Part shown: positions 21,101-33,568 of the stretch, piece after piece
Numbering within the stretch: the first letter of the stretch is position 1
Layout: every line of letters begins with the position of its first letter
NCBI GenBank assembly: GCA_010909725.1
Contig: JAACMV010000023.1
Span: 806,001 to 870,000 of the forward strand
DNA: 64,000 nt
DNA from: Picochlorum sp. 'celeri'
Taxonomy: Eukaryota; Chlorophyta; Trebouxiophyceae
Direction of reading: 5' to 3'
Notes under the pieces: model-generated
Database searches by the model: none
What the model was told of the DNA's origin: nothing
What the model saw: only the letters and a program-made list of their open reading frames with translations
Program-made: the position numbers and the translations under genes

Positions 21101-24100
21101 ATGATGCCTCTGCCCAGGATCCATTTTTCTCAGCTGCAAGCCTTTGATCTTCCAATTTGCTAGGGCCTTGTCTCAGTTTCATGATACCATCTAATCCATC
21201 GGGCTCCTCTAGCTCTCCATATATTTCTAATAAGAGTCCCACATAGTCGTCTGAAAATTTGGCTGACGATGCCGCAGCAATGTTTGCACCGCCTCCTGAT
21301 ATCAGCCGAAGATGTGTCTCAAAATATAGCAGGGCTCTGGCATGTGCTCCACATTTTGAGGCAGCATGTGCCAATTGAACCCTCGGTATACTTTCAATCA
21401 ATTCGTAAAGAATTTTCCAATCAAAAGATCCTAGGAAATCATCTTTACTTGCTTCCTTGTCGGTCGCAACAGCTTTGCTTTCTTCCAACCAGAGATGAAG
21501 AGTATCAAGCATTGAAAAGATAGCCTGCATACAGAGGACACCATCTCTCGATGGCCTCTCGTTCTCCTTGAATACTCGAAGAAACTCTTCTACAATAGAT
21601 GACTTCGCCTGTTTCCCTTTATGGTCCAAGTACGAGAGAATGATGTATGGAGCAAGCATCATTCCTGTAGATGCATCAAAGCGAATCACTGGGCTCACTG
21701 CTTTGAAAAAGGAAACAGTTGATCCGGGGCCACAGTCATCCACTAACTTAATCAACCATCTTCCGAACCAAACAATGAATTGCATGTTGGGCTGATAGAT
21801 AATGCTTTGTGGCTTTTTTGTTGCTGATGTCACAGAGTACCTGGAATCCAAGTAGGGCCTCACAATTGCTTGTGTCTCCTCTGGGAGTGAGTCAAAAAAT
21901 AATGTGCTTCTTTTGCTTCTAGAAGCTCTCTTTCTGTCAACATTCAACGCATCACATCTCAACACATCTTGAATTGCCAATGTTGTGAAGTCAAGCCTCT
22001 GCATATTTGGTGCTGTCTTCAACAGTTTTGCAAGGTAGTTCACCATTGTATGCTTTGCCAACTCAGTAATTGTTCTATGCCTGGTCGATTCGAATGAGAA
22101 ATTTATTTTTATCCGCGATGGATCTATAGCACCGATCATACCAAGACATTCAGCGCAAAGGTTCCGAGCAGTAAGGCTCACTTTCGAACTTGCCTCAGGC
22201 TCAGAACTCATGATCAGGGCAGATATCAAATCCCTCAGCAGACTAGCGTCCTCGACCTTTGCAGTGGAGGAACTAATAGAGATCAGCCATTGGCGTTGGG
22301 ATAAGAATAGACTTCTCAGCTCGCGCAACGTGACAACTCGTACATCCAGGGATTCATCCTTCAGTCCCTCTAAGAGAGATCTCACTTTTTCATCCACAGT
22401 GGCAACCCTGCTTTGCTCTTGAAGGCTTTCACTCATTTTCTTCAACTCAGGAGACGATTGAGGAATCGGGGGCAAAGAATGCAGCTTTTCAGGAAACAAT
22501 TTCCTGCAAGCCTCAATAAGGACTTCAAGTGCTGCAAATGCTGCAGTACCTACAGGCCCTTCCTCCTGCAAACAATCAAGAAGGGCGACAACTATCTGAT
22601 TTGCCACACTTCCAAGCTGTAAAGGAGCATCTGATGTAAGAGATCGGACTAGATAGGTCCATCCAATGAGTCCTTGAACTCTTACATCCGCAGGATTTGC
22701 TGGACGAATGGAGGCTGATAACAGGACTAGAAACTGAGGGAGAAAGCGACCGACAAACCTCCCTGTCAGTCGAATGAGAAAGATGACACCCCTGACAACT
22801 TTCAGAGGTCCTCGTGATCGATGAAAATCTGAAGCGCTTCCTTCTTTCGCCAGATATACCTCCAGCATATCCCCAAGCTGTTTCAGCATCCGTGTTGTAT
22901 GATCCCCTTCAGCCAAAAGGGCAGACACGTCCATGTTTGTATCCGAGCTCTTCTCCCCTGATTTCGAGATAATAAGGGCAATATGTTGAGAAATATGGTC
23001 AACAAGGCTATCCGGTAGGATCCCCTGGCAAGAATTCCAGGCATTGCTGGAGCCTGTTTGCAAAATCAGTTCTGACAAGGTTCTTGGGGTGATTGAGGAG
23101 GCCATGTGCATAAAGTCATCCCCAGTGATTTCTTCGACAATCTCCACGAATGTGTTCATTGTTGGTATCCCATTCATTAGTGCGGATGTGAGAGGATAAT
23201 GTCCATATTGAAGAAGGAGTTGCTTTGGTGAAATGCCCAGTTGTTTTGATAACGTGCTGATCTCTGCAGCACCACCCTTCTCACAAATTGCTGGGAAAAT
23301 AGTTGACATACATGCAGCCAAAAGATCTTTTGTAGACATATCGAGTAAATCTGCAAGCTCGTCTAGAAGATCTACCTTCCTTGGAAGACATGGCCCAAGA
23401 ATTTCAAGCAATGGTTGATTCTGCAAGAGAATATCTTTCAATGGTCTACCCTGAGCTTTAGCAATACCTACAAATATGCAAATAAAATATGTTCATCCAT
23501 CGCATATGATCTGCAAACATATCAGAATTCAAAAATACTCACCAAAGAGGCAATGGGCTGCAAGTGAACTGATCACAGGATCCTTTGATTCCAGGTGGAA
23601 TATCAGTATGGTTTGGCACAAATTGACTGCATTGACATTCCTCATAGCGATTGTGCAATACAATAAAGAGGATAGAACATTTTCAAATATGTATACCTTC
23701 TCAATAGAGTTTGGCAAGGCCGATTTGATCAATTTCACAACTTCATTCTCTCCATGATGTGTTGCAGAGCTCCTATCCTTTGAATTTATAGGATGCTCTT
23801 TTGGTAGAGTCACTGCCAAAATGAAATTCTCTCTCGTAATCACTGGTATACATGAGAAAAAAGCCCTTGAGATAATTCCTCTGCCCTGAAGGGCAGTCAG
23901 AATGTAGCGAGCAAGTCCCCTCCATTCATCTGAATCCGTTGCGGAAGCCCTCTCCATGCCTAGCATGCTGGTGCATATCAGCAATGCGGCTAATTCGTCT
24001 GATTTATTTTCTTTCTGAGTTATACTATACAAAATTTTAGATATTGCCCGAGATATTTTTGGCTGCAACTTGCTATAGTCCCCTGAGAGTGCCTTGCCCA

Positions 24101-26231
24101 AGCCACCAGGGTTGTCAAGAACAATTGCCTGCCGTGCTAAATCAAACACAGCATGCATGTCTGGCCACTTTCGAAGATATAGCAGCAGCCCCAAGACAAC
24201 CTTATAACACATATCATCAGATACACGACTCACAGCCACGATAAAACGAGCAGCATCCATTGCAATATCAGACTTTTTCTTTGATCTCCTATCAGGCTTG
24301 CTTCCTTGTTCACAGAGCATGAGAGCAATCACAGGAATGAAGTGAATCATCTCGCCATGCATACCATCCTTCTTGATTTCTACATTTTCTACTGACGCAG
24401 CAAAATTACCTCGAAGCGTATCGTTGAAAAGCGCCAACGTACCCACGTCTTTTGAAGGACAGTACTTCATGCAAGCACTGCACTTTGCCAGGCAATTTCC
24501 AAGCGACGCACTCCACATATTCTTGATATATAGGTCCGAGATAACCCCTATCAGTAAAACAACATAGTAGGAGTAACTCTTCGCAAGATCGTCGAGAATC
24601 TGTCTGGACTGGAAATCGTCAATGATTGCTGCAGCACATTCAGCAGCAGAATCTCTGTTCAAGCATGCTACAAATGAGACTGAGAGTGCAATCTTCTGCA
24701 ACGACTCCCGAACATCTTTCTTCGAAGAGGACGCAAAACAGTCGATAATACCATCACTCTCCAAGTACAATGAATCCAATATTCCTCTTAAAACGTTTCT
24801 AAGAGATGGCCAAGACACCTGACTACTCGGGCTCTGAGAGCTTCCAAGGGATCCATCATCAACTTTCCGAATCGGACTAATTAACCCTCCATCCGAAGTC
24901 CTCTGCTTCTTCTTCTTATGAGAAGACGACACGCCTCCATCGCGGGCTTGCACTCGCCTATTCCTACAACTCTCTAAACAAGCAGAATGCAGAACTCCTA
25001 TGAGCAAACTCACATCTTCCTTCGGATACACGGATAAAATCACAAAAGCACTCTGCAACAAAGATTTATACGACTCTAGATCGAACTTTGACATGATCCT
25101 GAACACAGACGAACGCTGCACCCCCAGCTCTGGTGCATCTGCTACACACTCTGCAAAAGTCTGCACCCATGCACGCAAACCAGACACTGCATTGCTTGTC
25201 GATGAGAGGCGCATAATACAACTCTCAAGCGTCTCAAGCACCTGAACTCTTGTAATAGACCCGGTATTCTCCTCCAAGAATTCCCCTAATCGGCTCCAAA
25301 TAACCCATACTATTGCCGCCAGACGTGTATGAAGATCCACCAGAGACCCTTCACTCTGAATCACTGACATCTTCTGCGCCACCAAACAGTCACATTGTCG
25401 AAGCACCATGCGACATTGTTCCTCTAACACAACAGAAGATCTTAAATACAGCTCCAAATATTCCAGACATACAGACTGGACAAGCTGGCTTGCTGAGAGC
25501 ATGAGGTGCAGAGTCTTTCCAAACACAATTCCACCACACATCTGCAGCGATGTCGATATTCTCCTCCCAAGCTGAGTACACGTACTAATAACACCAGATA
25601 TAATCCTCTCACATCCTTTGCCGTCCACTGAAATGCTTTGAGGCGGCTTTTTACCACTAGGACTAGCAACAGATGAAGACACAAAGCACTTGGACAAATC
25701 CAAACTACTGCTCCCAGGCCGCCCAGTTTCATACAAGACCACAGCAACCTGACAAACCTCATCCATCAACGTACTGCACAGCATCATGACGCATCTCTCA
25801 TAACTCCACACATCAACCTGATGCATCTTCTTCAAGACTTTTGCCATACACACAGCACTCTTCTCCACCATTGTCTTGTTCGAACATCGCATCAGTATCA
25901 TGACAAACCGATCCACGATATGTAACAAGACGGCCGAAGAGTCCCCCGCCAGCCAATTCGGAACTTTATCCAATGTCAACTCGAGCAACTCGAGCACAGC
26001 CAACAACTCCCTCGACCCAGCGGACGAGTTCGACACGGCCACATCAATCAACTGCAGCAAAATCCCACGAAGTCTATTCCTAGCATCCTGCTGTTGATTT
26101 TGAGTCCCAATGCCACCGTCGTGGTCGTCTTCTGCTGCACCGAGAGCGATGATTTCGCCGATTTGCTGAACCAACTGGGCCAGTGGAACGCGACTGAGAT
26201 TCGATGCGGGACTATCTGACGCCAACATCAT
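18145..26231 (-). CDS. ATR: ATR checkpoint kinase (PIKK family)
   Basis: Three exons, 26231-23543, 23467-20621 and 20555-18145, with 75-bp and 65-bp introns, both phase 1; 2,648 aa, the normal size for ATR. The first ~1,450 residues are helical HEAT-type repeats, a FAT region precedes the kinase, and the kinase lies at about 2280-2580: the GSDGKEYPFLAKPKDDLRKD ATP-site region, the catalytic loop GLGDRHLENVL (near 2480) and the IDFGCLFDKGLTLPQPEVVP activation segment that separates ATR from ATM and TOR. A FATC tail ends RMYIWWQAWY. ATR senses RPA-coated single-stranded DNA with ATRIP and phosphorylates Chk1-type targets. No frameshift is seen. Confidence 0.95.
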
Positions 26232-26608
26232 CCTTGGGAAATCATGGTTTTGTACCTCTAGAGAGAGATGTACTACGACGCAAATAAAAGATCAGGTTCG
26301 TTTGTCCGTTCTAAAGTCAACTGCAAGTACAACTGAACCCTGTATTTTTTCAACCACACCCACTCTTCATCGTACGCAGTCGTATCAATAAATAAAACAT
26401 TTTTATATTCATAATAAGATGGGAGATTGTCTTGGTAGCAATAGCAAAAAGTCCGATGAATTTCAATCCCAATATTGGGCCCATTCATGGCCATGGCCAG
26501 CCATGGATGCGCATCTTACTACTGGGAACAATGGCATCGCCCCATGAAGTACATAGTACTAGATCCTGAGTCATAACAATAACACATTGTGATAGTTTTA
26601 GAGTTAGC
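26232..26608. other. Shared divergent promoter region, ATR / TyrRS
   Basis: 377 bp between divergent start codons. No gene, strong repeat or obvious TATA box recognised; contains the direct doublet ATGGCCATGGCCAGCCATGG near 26490. Confidence 0.35.
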
Positions 26609-28083
26609 ATGGCGAGTGAGCAAAGGGAAGAGCCTCTTCAGGGCCAAACAGAGGCTGGCGTGGAGGAGATTACTGCCTCTGTCAAGGAGATCATGTTGAA
26701 AAATGACGATGAGTACGTTGTAATACTTGATGATATGAGCGCTGCATGCGACTGATACGTGCTTAGTTAGGGAAGCTATGTTTGAGTCGTTTTGTCAATG
26801 CAATTCTAAAACTTGGTGGTGGCGGTTTGTCCGTATTTTTCTGATTGGTACGTTTGAATATGCGTTCAGGCTCACATCGGATGAGAAATACGTGTTATGT
26901 CGGAGCATTGGAGAGGAATGTCTTATGGAGGCGGAACTGAAAAACTTGCTGGAGAAGAAGCCCAACCCAGTGGCGTATGATGGATTTGAACCATCGGGGA
27001 GGATGCATATTGCCCAGGGTGTGATGAAGGCTCTTAATGTGAACAAGCTGACGAAGAGTGGGGTGACGTTCCGTTTCTGGTGCGTCTGATTGACCTACGT
27101 ACACAAAAGATGCCTGGTTTGTTTGAACTGACAAGTGTTTTGTCTGCTGTGTAGGGTGGCTGATTGGTTTGCTCAGATGAACAATAAGATGGGAGGTGAT
27201 CTGAAAAAGATTCAAAACGTTGGCAAATATCTGATTGAGATTTGGAAAGCGCTCGGGATGGATATGGACAAGGTGGAATTCCTTTCTGCATCAGAGGAGA
27301 TTAATAAAAGGCCTGATGAGTATTGGACGCTGGTGATGGATGTTGCTCGCAAGAATAACTTGAAACGAATTATTCGATGCTCTCAGATCATGGGTAGAAA
27401 CGAGACGGATGAGCTTTCAGCTGCCCAGATATTCTACCCATGTATGCAGTGTGCAGATATTTTCTTCTTGAAGGCTGATATTTGTCAACTGGGCATGGAT
27501 CAGAGGAAAGTGAATGTGTTGGCGAGAGAATATGCTGATGACTGTCGACCAAAGCGTAGAAAGCCAATCATTTTATCCCATCCAATGCTTCCTGGTTTAT
27601 TGCAAGGACAGGAGAAGATGAGCAAGAGTGATCCAAATTCTGCAATCTTCATGGAGGACTCGGAGTTGGAAGTTAGAACAAAGATTAAGAAGGCGTACTG
27701 CCCTCCTGGTGAGATTGAAGGCAATCCGTGTATTGCATATGTGAAGTATATTGTGCTGCCATGGAATACAGAGTTTGAGATTGAGCGCTCGGATGATAAT
27801 GGTGGAAACAAGTGCGTGCAGGCTCTTGTTGCTGCGTTTCTAGTAGTTATGTGCATGATGTATATATTGATATGTGTTTTTTGGTTGTGAGTGCAGGGTG
27901 TACACTGACTATGATGAATTGGTCAAGGATTATACAAGTGGGGCATTGCATCCTGGTGATTTGAAGCCTGCGTTGGCCAAGGCCTTGAACAGAATTCTTC
28001 AACCTGTTCGTGATCATTTCGAGAATGATCCGCAAGCTAAAGCGCTATTGAAACAGGTGAAATCGTACAAAGTTACCAAATAG
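26609..28083 (+). CDS. YARS: Tyrosyl-tRNA synthetase, eukaryotic cytosolic type
   Basis: Four exons: 26609-26712, 26870-27079, 27155-27811 and 27897-28083, 385 aa. The introns start GTACGT, GTGCGT and GTGCGT, all keeping phase. The class I signatures are present: the HIGH-equivalent GRMHIAQGVMKA and the KMSKS loop QEKMSKSDPNSAIF. The sequence is of the archaeal/eukaryotic TyrRS type (YDGFEPSGRMHIAQG; ADWFAQMNNKMGG), without the C-terminal EMAP-like extension of animal YARS. It charges tRNA-Tyr in the cytosol. The first exon encodes a short acidic leader. A TGTAA lies 14 nt past the stop (28097-28101). Confidence 0.94.
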
Positions 28084-28134
28084 ATTCATGACAGTGTGTA
28101 AATAGATAAATAAATAAATACATACAAAAACACA

Positions 28135-29275
28135 TCAATGACATTCAGCTCTCAGCTTTTTGAATGCCTCAAGTGTCGCGTATGGTTGCCCCGTGACTGG
28201 ATCTCTATACTTGGCAGGTAATTTTGTTATCGGGCATATTGGCTTTTCTGGTGGTGGGGGCGCCACCTGCTGTTCTAAATACTCTGGCGTTTTCATATTC
28301 CTCACCTCAATACTGCTCTGCTCATACCCCTCACCGTTTTTTATTGATTTGAAACTAATCATAGGACCAATATATTTTGATTTTGTCGCATTTGCTCTCT
28401 TTTTATTTTCCTCCTCCACTGCCTCTAAATACTGCAGGGAGCGGATATTCTCAATTTCTGTTCGCGCAGCCTCAGCCAACAACTCAGCCTGCGTCAGCTG
28501 CTTGTGAACGACAGGCTTGAATGATTTCTTACTCTTCAATCCTTCCTGAATCTTTCTCATTTCCTTGGCATCCTCTACTTTTCTGCGTGTCGAATTCCTC
28601 ACACTCATGGTACGTTCAGGTGGAATAACAACACCCTTGTCTACAATGTGCACCTTCTTGGTCGGCTGAGATCCCGGAGGTTTCTTCCGCACTTGTTTCT
28701 TATATCCAGGGGGCTTCAAAATCTTCTTTTTAGGCTCCATTGCCTGCGCCTGTGCTTCATTATCCTCTCCGTCCTCCTCATCCTCATCTTCAGAATCCAA
28801 AAAGTCCTGGTCAAACTTGTCCTCCGGCTCCGATTCCGTTTCATACGCCTCATCCTGCTCTTCATCTGCGAAGAACTCCTGATTCCAAAAGTCTTCGTCT
28901 GCATCATCATCTTCTGGTATCGCAAGTGCCCCTACCTTCTTTCCTCGTGTCGTCCGTTGAGGGAGCTCTCTGGGCGGAGGCATGACAAACTTCTTCTTCC
29001 CTCTCCGTTTTCGACGGCCACTGCTTTCCTCACTATCACTTTCTTCTTCCTCAGAAGAAGAAGAGCTAGAGCTTTCCTCGTTGGAATCGATATCTGAATC
29101 CTCGGCGTCCATGTCTTCCTCTTCTTCCATAGCGTCGTCTTTCTCGTCGAGTTCAGCCAATTTTGCTGGATTAGTTTTCATCTACGAAAGTATTTGTGAT
29201 GAATTAATGGCTGATACGCTGATACAGTGGGGCATCGCGAGTCTTTCAACGTACCTGTCGTCTGCTTCTAGTCAT
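28135..29275 (-). CDS. SWC2: YL1/SWC2 subunit of the SWR1 chromatin remodeller
   Basis: Two exons, 29275-29255 (seven codons, MTRSRRQ) and 29181-28135, 355 aa; the tiny first exon was found by its in-phase GTACGT donor across a 73-bp intron. An acidic stretch surrounds the H2A.Z-binding YL1 N-terminal motif (RTTRGKKVGAL...DEDFWNQEFF, then long Asp/Glu runs). The C-terminus is the conserved YL1_C zinc-like box (PICPITKLPAKYRDPVTGQPY). YL1 binds the H2A.Z-H2B dimer and helps SWR1/SRCAP exchange it into nucleosomes. Length and order fit the family. Confidence 0.9.
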
Positions 29276-29980
29276 GGTGATACAAACAGCAGCTCAGACG
29301 ATCCTCAACTCCAGTAATTTTCTTTTTAATTTTTAGTGTGTTGACAACCACGCCAAGTGGACTGGATAGATGGAGATTGGTAGGAAATCGGATGGACCCC
29401 TCTTACCTTGACGCACACATCTGTAGCTTGTGGTTTCATGTGTCAACAACAGACCATAGAAATCACGTTTCGTCTGCCTTACAGCTCCTCCGTTTTGATA
29501 CAGAGACGATAATATTGCACTGGAGTAACTACAGAACAGAGGATGGAGCGAACCCTTTCTAGAACCCTGTGGATGTTTCTAGAGTCCAGACCCATCTCTC
29601 TGCACTCCAACAGGGCGCCTCGAGGCCGGGTTGGTTCGATACCTGTGTTGTACAACTCTAGGCATAGATGTGTTTCCCTGAGCGGATTAAATAGAATCTA
29701 TATAGAATCGAAAATACTTTGACGGTAATCCGAGGACAATTGTATTTGAATTGGATGCAGAAGTTGCGCACCCGTACACGAGTGCCGTGCTGACGTGGCA
29801 ACTTTCGTGACGATCTGGAAGCATCTGGAACCTTCGAGATGCAATGCTGACTCAGAAAAGGTATAAATACGACACGACCTCGGATCACTTGGCAGAAAAA
29901 AATATAATTGAATCATATTGGAACTACGTACTGTGTTCAAGTGAAAACCTATTAAAAAGGAACAGCAAAGCAATAATACA
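29276..29980 (+). promoter_or_regulatory. Heat-shock promoter region of the HSP20 gene
   Basis: 705 bp between YL1 and HSP20 with no credible gene. It holds heat-shock-element-like nGAAn arrays: TTCTAGAA at 29557-29564, TTCTAGAG at 29577-29584, and a proximal cluster at 29818-29835 where two GAA units (29818-29820, 29828-29830) are followed by GAACCTTC. A TATA box (GTATAAATAC, 29861-29870) sits about 25-30 bp downstream of the proximal cluster and 110 bp before the ATG. The arrangement is typical of HSF-driven promoters. Confidence 0.7.
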
Positions 29981-30421
29981 ATGTCGCTTATGCCATTCAC
30001 AAGAGATATCTTCTCTCCTTCCGAGGATTTTGGCTTTCCTCTTGGATTCCCATTGACAGGAACAGCCAAGCTCGAGGATATTAGACCGATGCCGCTGGAT
30101 GTTGTAGAGAAGAAGGAGCACTACGATATCAAGGCGGACATTCCTGGTGTGAAGAAGGATGACATTCACATCATGGTGGACAAGGGCAACATTTTGAGGC
30201 TCAAGGTGGAGACAGAATCTAAGAAAGAAGAGAAAAAGGACGAAGATGATGAGAAGTGGCACAGATATGAGCGTTCGTATAGTTTTGCACAGAGATCGCT
30301 CAGGATGCCTGAAGAGGCTGACCTTCAGCACATCAAGGCAAAGTACGAGGATGGAGTGCTCAAGCTGGTTGTGCCCAAGACCAAGGAAAGAGCCGTCCAA
30401 AATAGAGTCATGATTGAGTGA
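29981..30421 (+). CDS. HSP20: Small heat shock protein (HSP20, class I-like)
   Basis: Single exon, 146 aa. An N-terminal arm (MSLMPFTRDIFSPSEDF) precedes an alpha-crystallin domain at about residues 38-135, with the consensus I block DIKADIPGVKKDDI and consensus II YEDGVLKLVVPK. A Lys/Asp/Glu-rich loop (KKEEKKDEDDEK) is inserted before the YERSYSF strand. The tail ends RVMIE, where V-M-I could serve as the V-x-I oligomerisation motif. No transit or ER signals, so probably cytosolic or nuclear. ATP-independent holdase against heat-induced aggregation. The upstream heat-shock elements support inducible expression. Confidence 0.93.
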   Translation: MSLMPFTRDIFSPSEDFGFPLGFPLTGTAKLEDIRPMPLDVVEKKEHYDIKADIPGVKKDDIHIMVDKGNILRLKVETESKKEEKKDEDDEKWHRYERSYSFAQRSLRMPEEADLQHIKAKYEDGVLKLVVPKTKERAVQNRVMIE

Positions 30422-30583
30422 TGATTTTCTCTTGTAGCATCGTCTAATTGTGTATGGTTTCCATCATTGAGTTTTTGTTAACAATTTTCATGTAAGCATC
30501 TTGTCATTGCAATCGTTACATACCAGAGAACATGTTCTTGTACAGGGTGGCCACGTACCTTTCGTGACCAATCTGGGATACCA

Positions 30584-32455
30584 TCAACCTTTGAAAAAGT
30601 TGCTTGTACTTATATACCCCATGGATTTGAATTTTTTTTTCACGCATCGAACTGTACTGATGATGTCCATGGTATCTAAGGGTATCACTGTCTTTGGAAC
30701 ACTGGATTCCAGAAAGCTTCCAGGGCCCATTCCTTGACCAAGCAATGCGTTTTTGGTCGATTCAGGGCAGTGCACTGCCCTGTATTGAAATATTTCTCTC
30801 TTTTCCTCTGTACTCTCATCATAGTCATTGGCGATCCTACGAGCGGAGGAGCTCAAAGGCTGCGATAAACGCAGGAACACATCTGGGCATGGAGAAGGGC
30901 GCTTCTCATGAGAGATCTGTTTTCTTTGCTCTGTTTTTCTTAGTAGTCGACGATCTCTTGACCATGGAAATTGATTCAGAATCTTTTTGAGAGTCTCTTT
31001 CTCCTCTCGAAGGACATTGGTAGCAGATTGAATAAGTTCTATTTGGTGATCACCCCATGCTCCTCCGTCAACAATTTTTGCCAGTCTGACATTGTCCGAA
31101 TAGAGCTGCTCAATGGCATGTATTGCAAAGACATTTTGCTCTAGCAGAGTCATGAAATTACTCCCATCCACTAGACCACACCAACCATAAAAGGCTTTTG
31201 CCAGGACACTATCGGAGTACGTTTTGGAGGCTTCCTTGTTCAACCTAGCCCAGTGCACAGAATCCTGCGTCACATTCCGCCACACGCTGAACGCACTCTG
31301 CCTCCTATTATGATCTCTTTTACATTTTATATGCTTCTCTGATCGGCTTAACTTGCTGCTGTAGATCAATGCACAGAATGAAAGATATGCAAGACGATGT
31401 CTCCTCATGCACGCTGACATCTCATATTGGTATGATGCAATCTGTGGCCTCTGCAACGACTGTCTAAACGCCCTCAAACTCTTAGAAAGTGTTATAGATT
31501 GCCATTTATTTGATGAACGCCTTTCCTGAGTCACCTCAAGGATACTTTCAGCGGCGACATGCCTCCAGATCGGAAATAGTCTGGCCAAGCTCTTTCTTGA
31601 ATGGAAGGCTTTCGCTTTAATACCTTGCTGCCTGCTACATCTCTTTGTATCACAATACATAATCCAATGATGTAAAATCCTGCGAAGTCGTTGACGCTTA
31701 CAGTATACTATCGGTCTCGAGGCTGCCCCATCCAACTTGTGCATGAGGAAGCAGATCTGGTCATCTTTCAACTGCACCACCTTTTTCCAGCGCCGCTTCG
31801 TACTATATATTCTCCAGAACTGAAATGCAATTCTTTTCAATCTAGTTTCGATAATGGCACGTTTCTGCAACATGAACAGCACAATGTCTTAATTTTCTGC
31901 TTCGATGGACACCCACTGTGAGGAAACACCCACCTGCTCTGCTTCAAAGTCGCTCACACAGGACACGCCCTTGGAGACACGCTTGACGGAACTATCTTCC
32001 ATCACCTTCTTCTCATGTTGAGATTTTACTTGCCGTTTTTGAGGCTCCTGACTACGGCTATTCACTGAGATGGATACTGAGTTGGCCAAGAATCTAAACG
32101 GCTGCCTTCCAGACTCAGTCTGTGAATGAGGATCCTCATCATTCTTTTCAACCCATGAAGGGGTCCCTGTGACCCTAGTTTTCTCATCTGATACTATATT
32201 TTTAGCAGACAAGGATGTCAGCGGAAGACTGAGCGATTTCCCTGAGATGGCAGGGCATGCCACCAAAGAGGGCTCTCCTGAACTGGCAGCCTCCTCAATC
32301 TCAGGCCAACTTTCGCCCTTTGCCTGAATATAGCACGTCTGATCACTCTCGTGACACCTCAAAGTCGGAGACTGATGTGTCACAGGCTCTACAAACCTTA
32401 CTCTCTTCGTTTCCATGACAACGTTCTTGTCAACAGGAGCTGGAAATGATCCCAT
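30584..32455 (-). CDS. Sfi1-like Trp-repeat protein (possible centrin-binding)
   Basis: Two exons, 32455-31934 and 31864-30584, 600 aa. The two parts lie in the same frame separated by a TAA at 31889-31891; a well-formed 69-bp intron (CAG|GTGGGT...GTTGCAG|AAA) removes the stop in phase 0, so this is not a pseudogene. Residues 1-175 are polar and low complexity. The second exon is basic and helical with spaced Trp units (FQFWRIY, LHHWIMY, FPIWRHV, FSVWRNV, FYGWCGL), the pattern of Sfi1 repeats that bind centrin at basal bodies. Repeat spacing is looser than in yeast Sfi1, so the assignment is tentative; the C-terminal ~150 residues are unassigned. Confidence 0.6.
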
Positions 32456-32742
32456 GGAAATTCACGAAATGGCATATCAATATCCGCATACATACCACAT
32501 CCTCTCATCTTTCATAAGTTAAAAATGAAACGATAGTTTTTGATTGATTCAAGACTTTGGGATTATCGGTCAAAAAACGGTATTGTTGAACAAACAAACA
32601 AGCAAACAGCCTTTGAGTACAAGTCAATATCCTTTTACCAGAACAAGACTGTATTCCAGCAGCTGAACTCATAGGTGGATAGAGTATCGATTTCAGGTCT
32701 CTTGGAGTATTTTGAGTCATCTAGGCCAAGAATCCGCCACAC

Positions 32743-33528
32743 ATGGATTTTGACCCATTGACTGCAGACTATCCGTCTCGTAATATTACACTAGAGGACG
32801 ATGAGGCTGCTTATAATTTAAATATGAAGGAAATATATGTCCAAGAGCCCACGATTGCCATGGGAGACGGATCCCAAGGCGACTGTGACCGCCTTGTGGT
32901 GCTCTGTGGAACCTCTGCAAGTTGCTTGGAGGAGACTGTTGTGGACGGGGAGGCCATTGGTACTATAACCATGCCGGTGCTATCATATGGATCTATTCGA
33001 TCTGATACTGTGGCTAGTGGTAGAAAAGGGGTGTCCAAAGTATACCGGGGGATGTATAGTGATATAGTGATATGTATGGAAACATGTCCTTCACAGGAGC
33101 AGGCAGTGGCATGGACAGAGTGCGTCATGGGAGTTTTTAAACCATCATCTGTGGTGGTTGTTGGGTCAACACCTGGGTATCAATTCAAGGGAGAAATTGA
33201 CGGGTCGAATGGGGAGCTACTATGCAGCGTGCGTAGCAGTGCTTGTGTGGAGAGTGCAGATGCACCTGAACTTCCATTAGGAAATGTATTGGGAGGAATA
33301 GAAGCGGCCTTGATGCTTCATTGCGAGCTACAGAATATTCCAGCGCAAGGTATTATTGTCATAGAAATAGCACAGTGCCCAAAGTACGACTTATTGTGTG
33401 AACTAGGAGGTGCATTGATGTCTGTGCTTGGACAAAAGAGCATACTTGGTCGTGAGGCAAAGGCAGTCATCAAGAAGAGTGCTGCGAGGAAATACGCGTC
33501 TTCTGCTGATTTATCAGTGTATACATGA
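32743..33528 (+). CDS. Probable proteasome assembly chaperone 1 (PAC1/PSMG1-like)
   Basis: Single exon, 261 aa. An acidic N-terminus precedes an alternating beta/alpha domain (DRLVVLCGTSASC; YSDIVICMETCPS; PSSVVVVGSTPGYQF) and a helix-rich C-terminal part (LPLGNVLGGIEAALMLHCELQ). This layout and the PLGNVLGGIEAALM segment resemble plant PAC1, a chaperone that scaffolds the 20S alpha ring with PAC2. No catalytic motif is seen. Confidence is moderate because PAC proteins diverge strongly. It is divergent from the Sfi1-like gene (287 bp) and convergent with ITPK (40 bp). Confidence 0.5.
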   Translation: MDFDPLTADYPSRNITLEDDEAAYNLNMKEIYVQEPTIAMGDGSQGDCDRLVVLCGTSASCLEETVVDGEAIGTITMPVLSYGSIRSDTVASGRKGVSKVYRGMYSDIVICMETCPSQEQAVAWTECVMGVFKPSSVVVVGSTPGYQFKGEIDGSNGELLCSVRSSACVESADAPELPLGNVLGGIEAALMLHCELQNIPAQGIIVIEIAQCPKYDLLCELGGALMSVLGQKSILGREAKAVIKKSAARKYASSADLSVYT

Positions 33529-33568
33529 TCCATATGTATGTATATGTAGCGTCATGTTAAAGAAAGCG

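Noticed and set aside
29600..29650. tRNA-like B-box (GGTTCGATACC)
   Set aside because: No A-box at the right distance and no cloverleaf could be drawn.
31889..31891. Premature stop (pseudogene or readthrough) in the Sfi1-like gene
   Set aside because: It lies in a well-formed 69-bp intron whose removal keeps frame.
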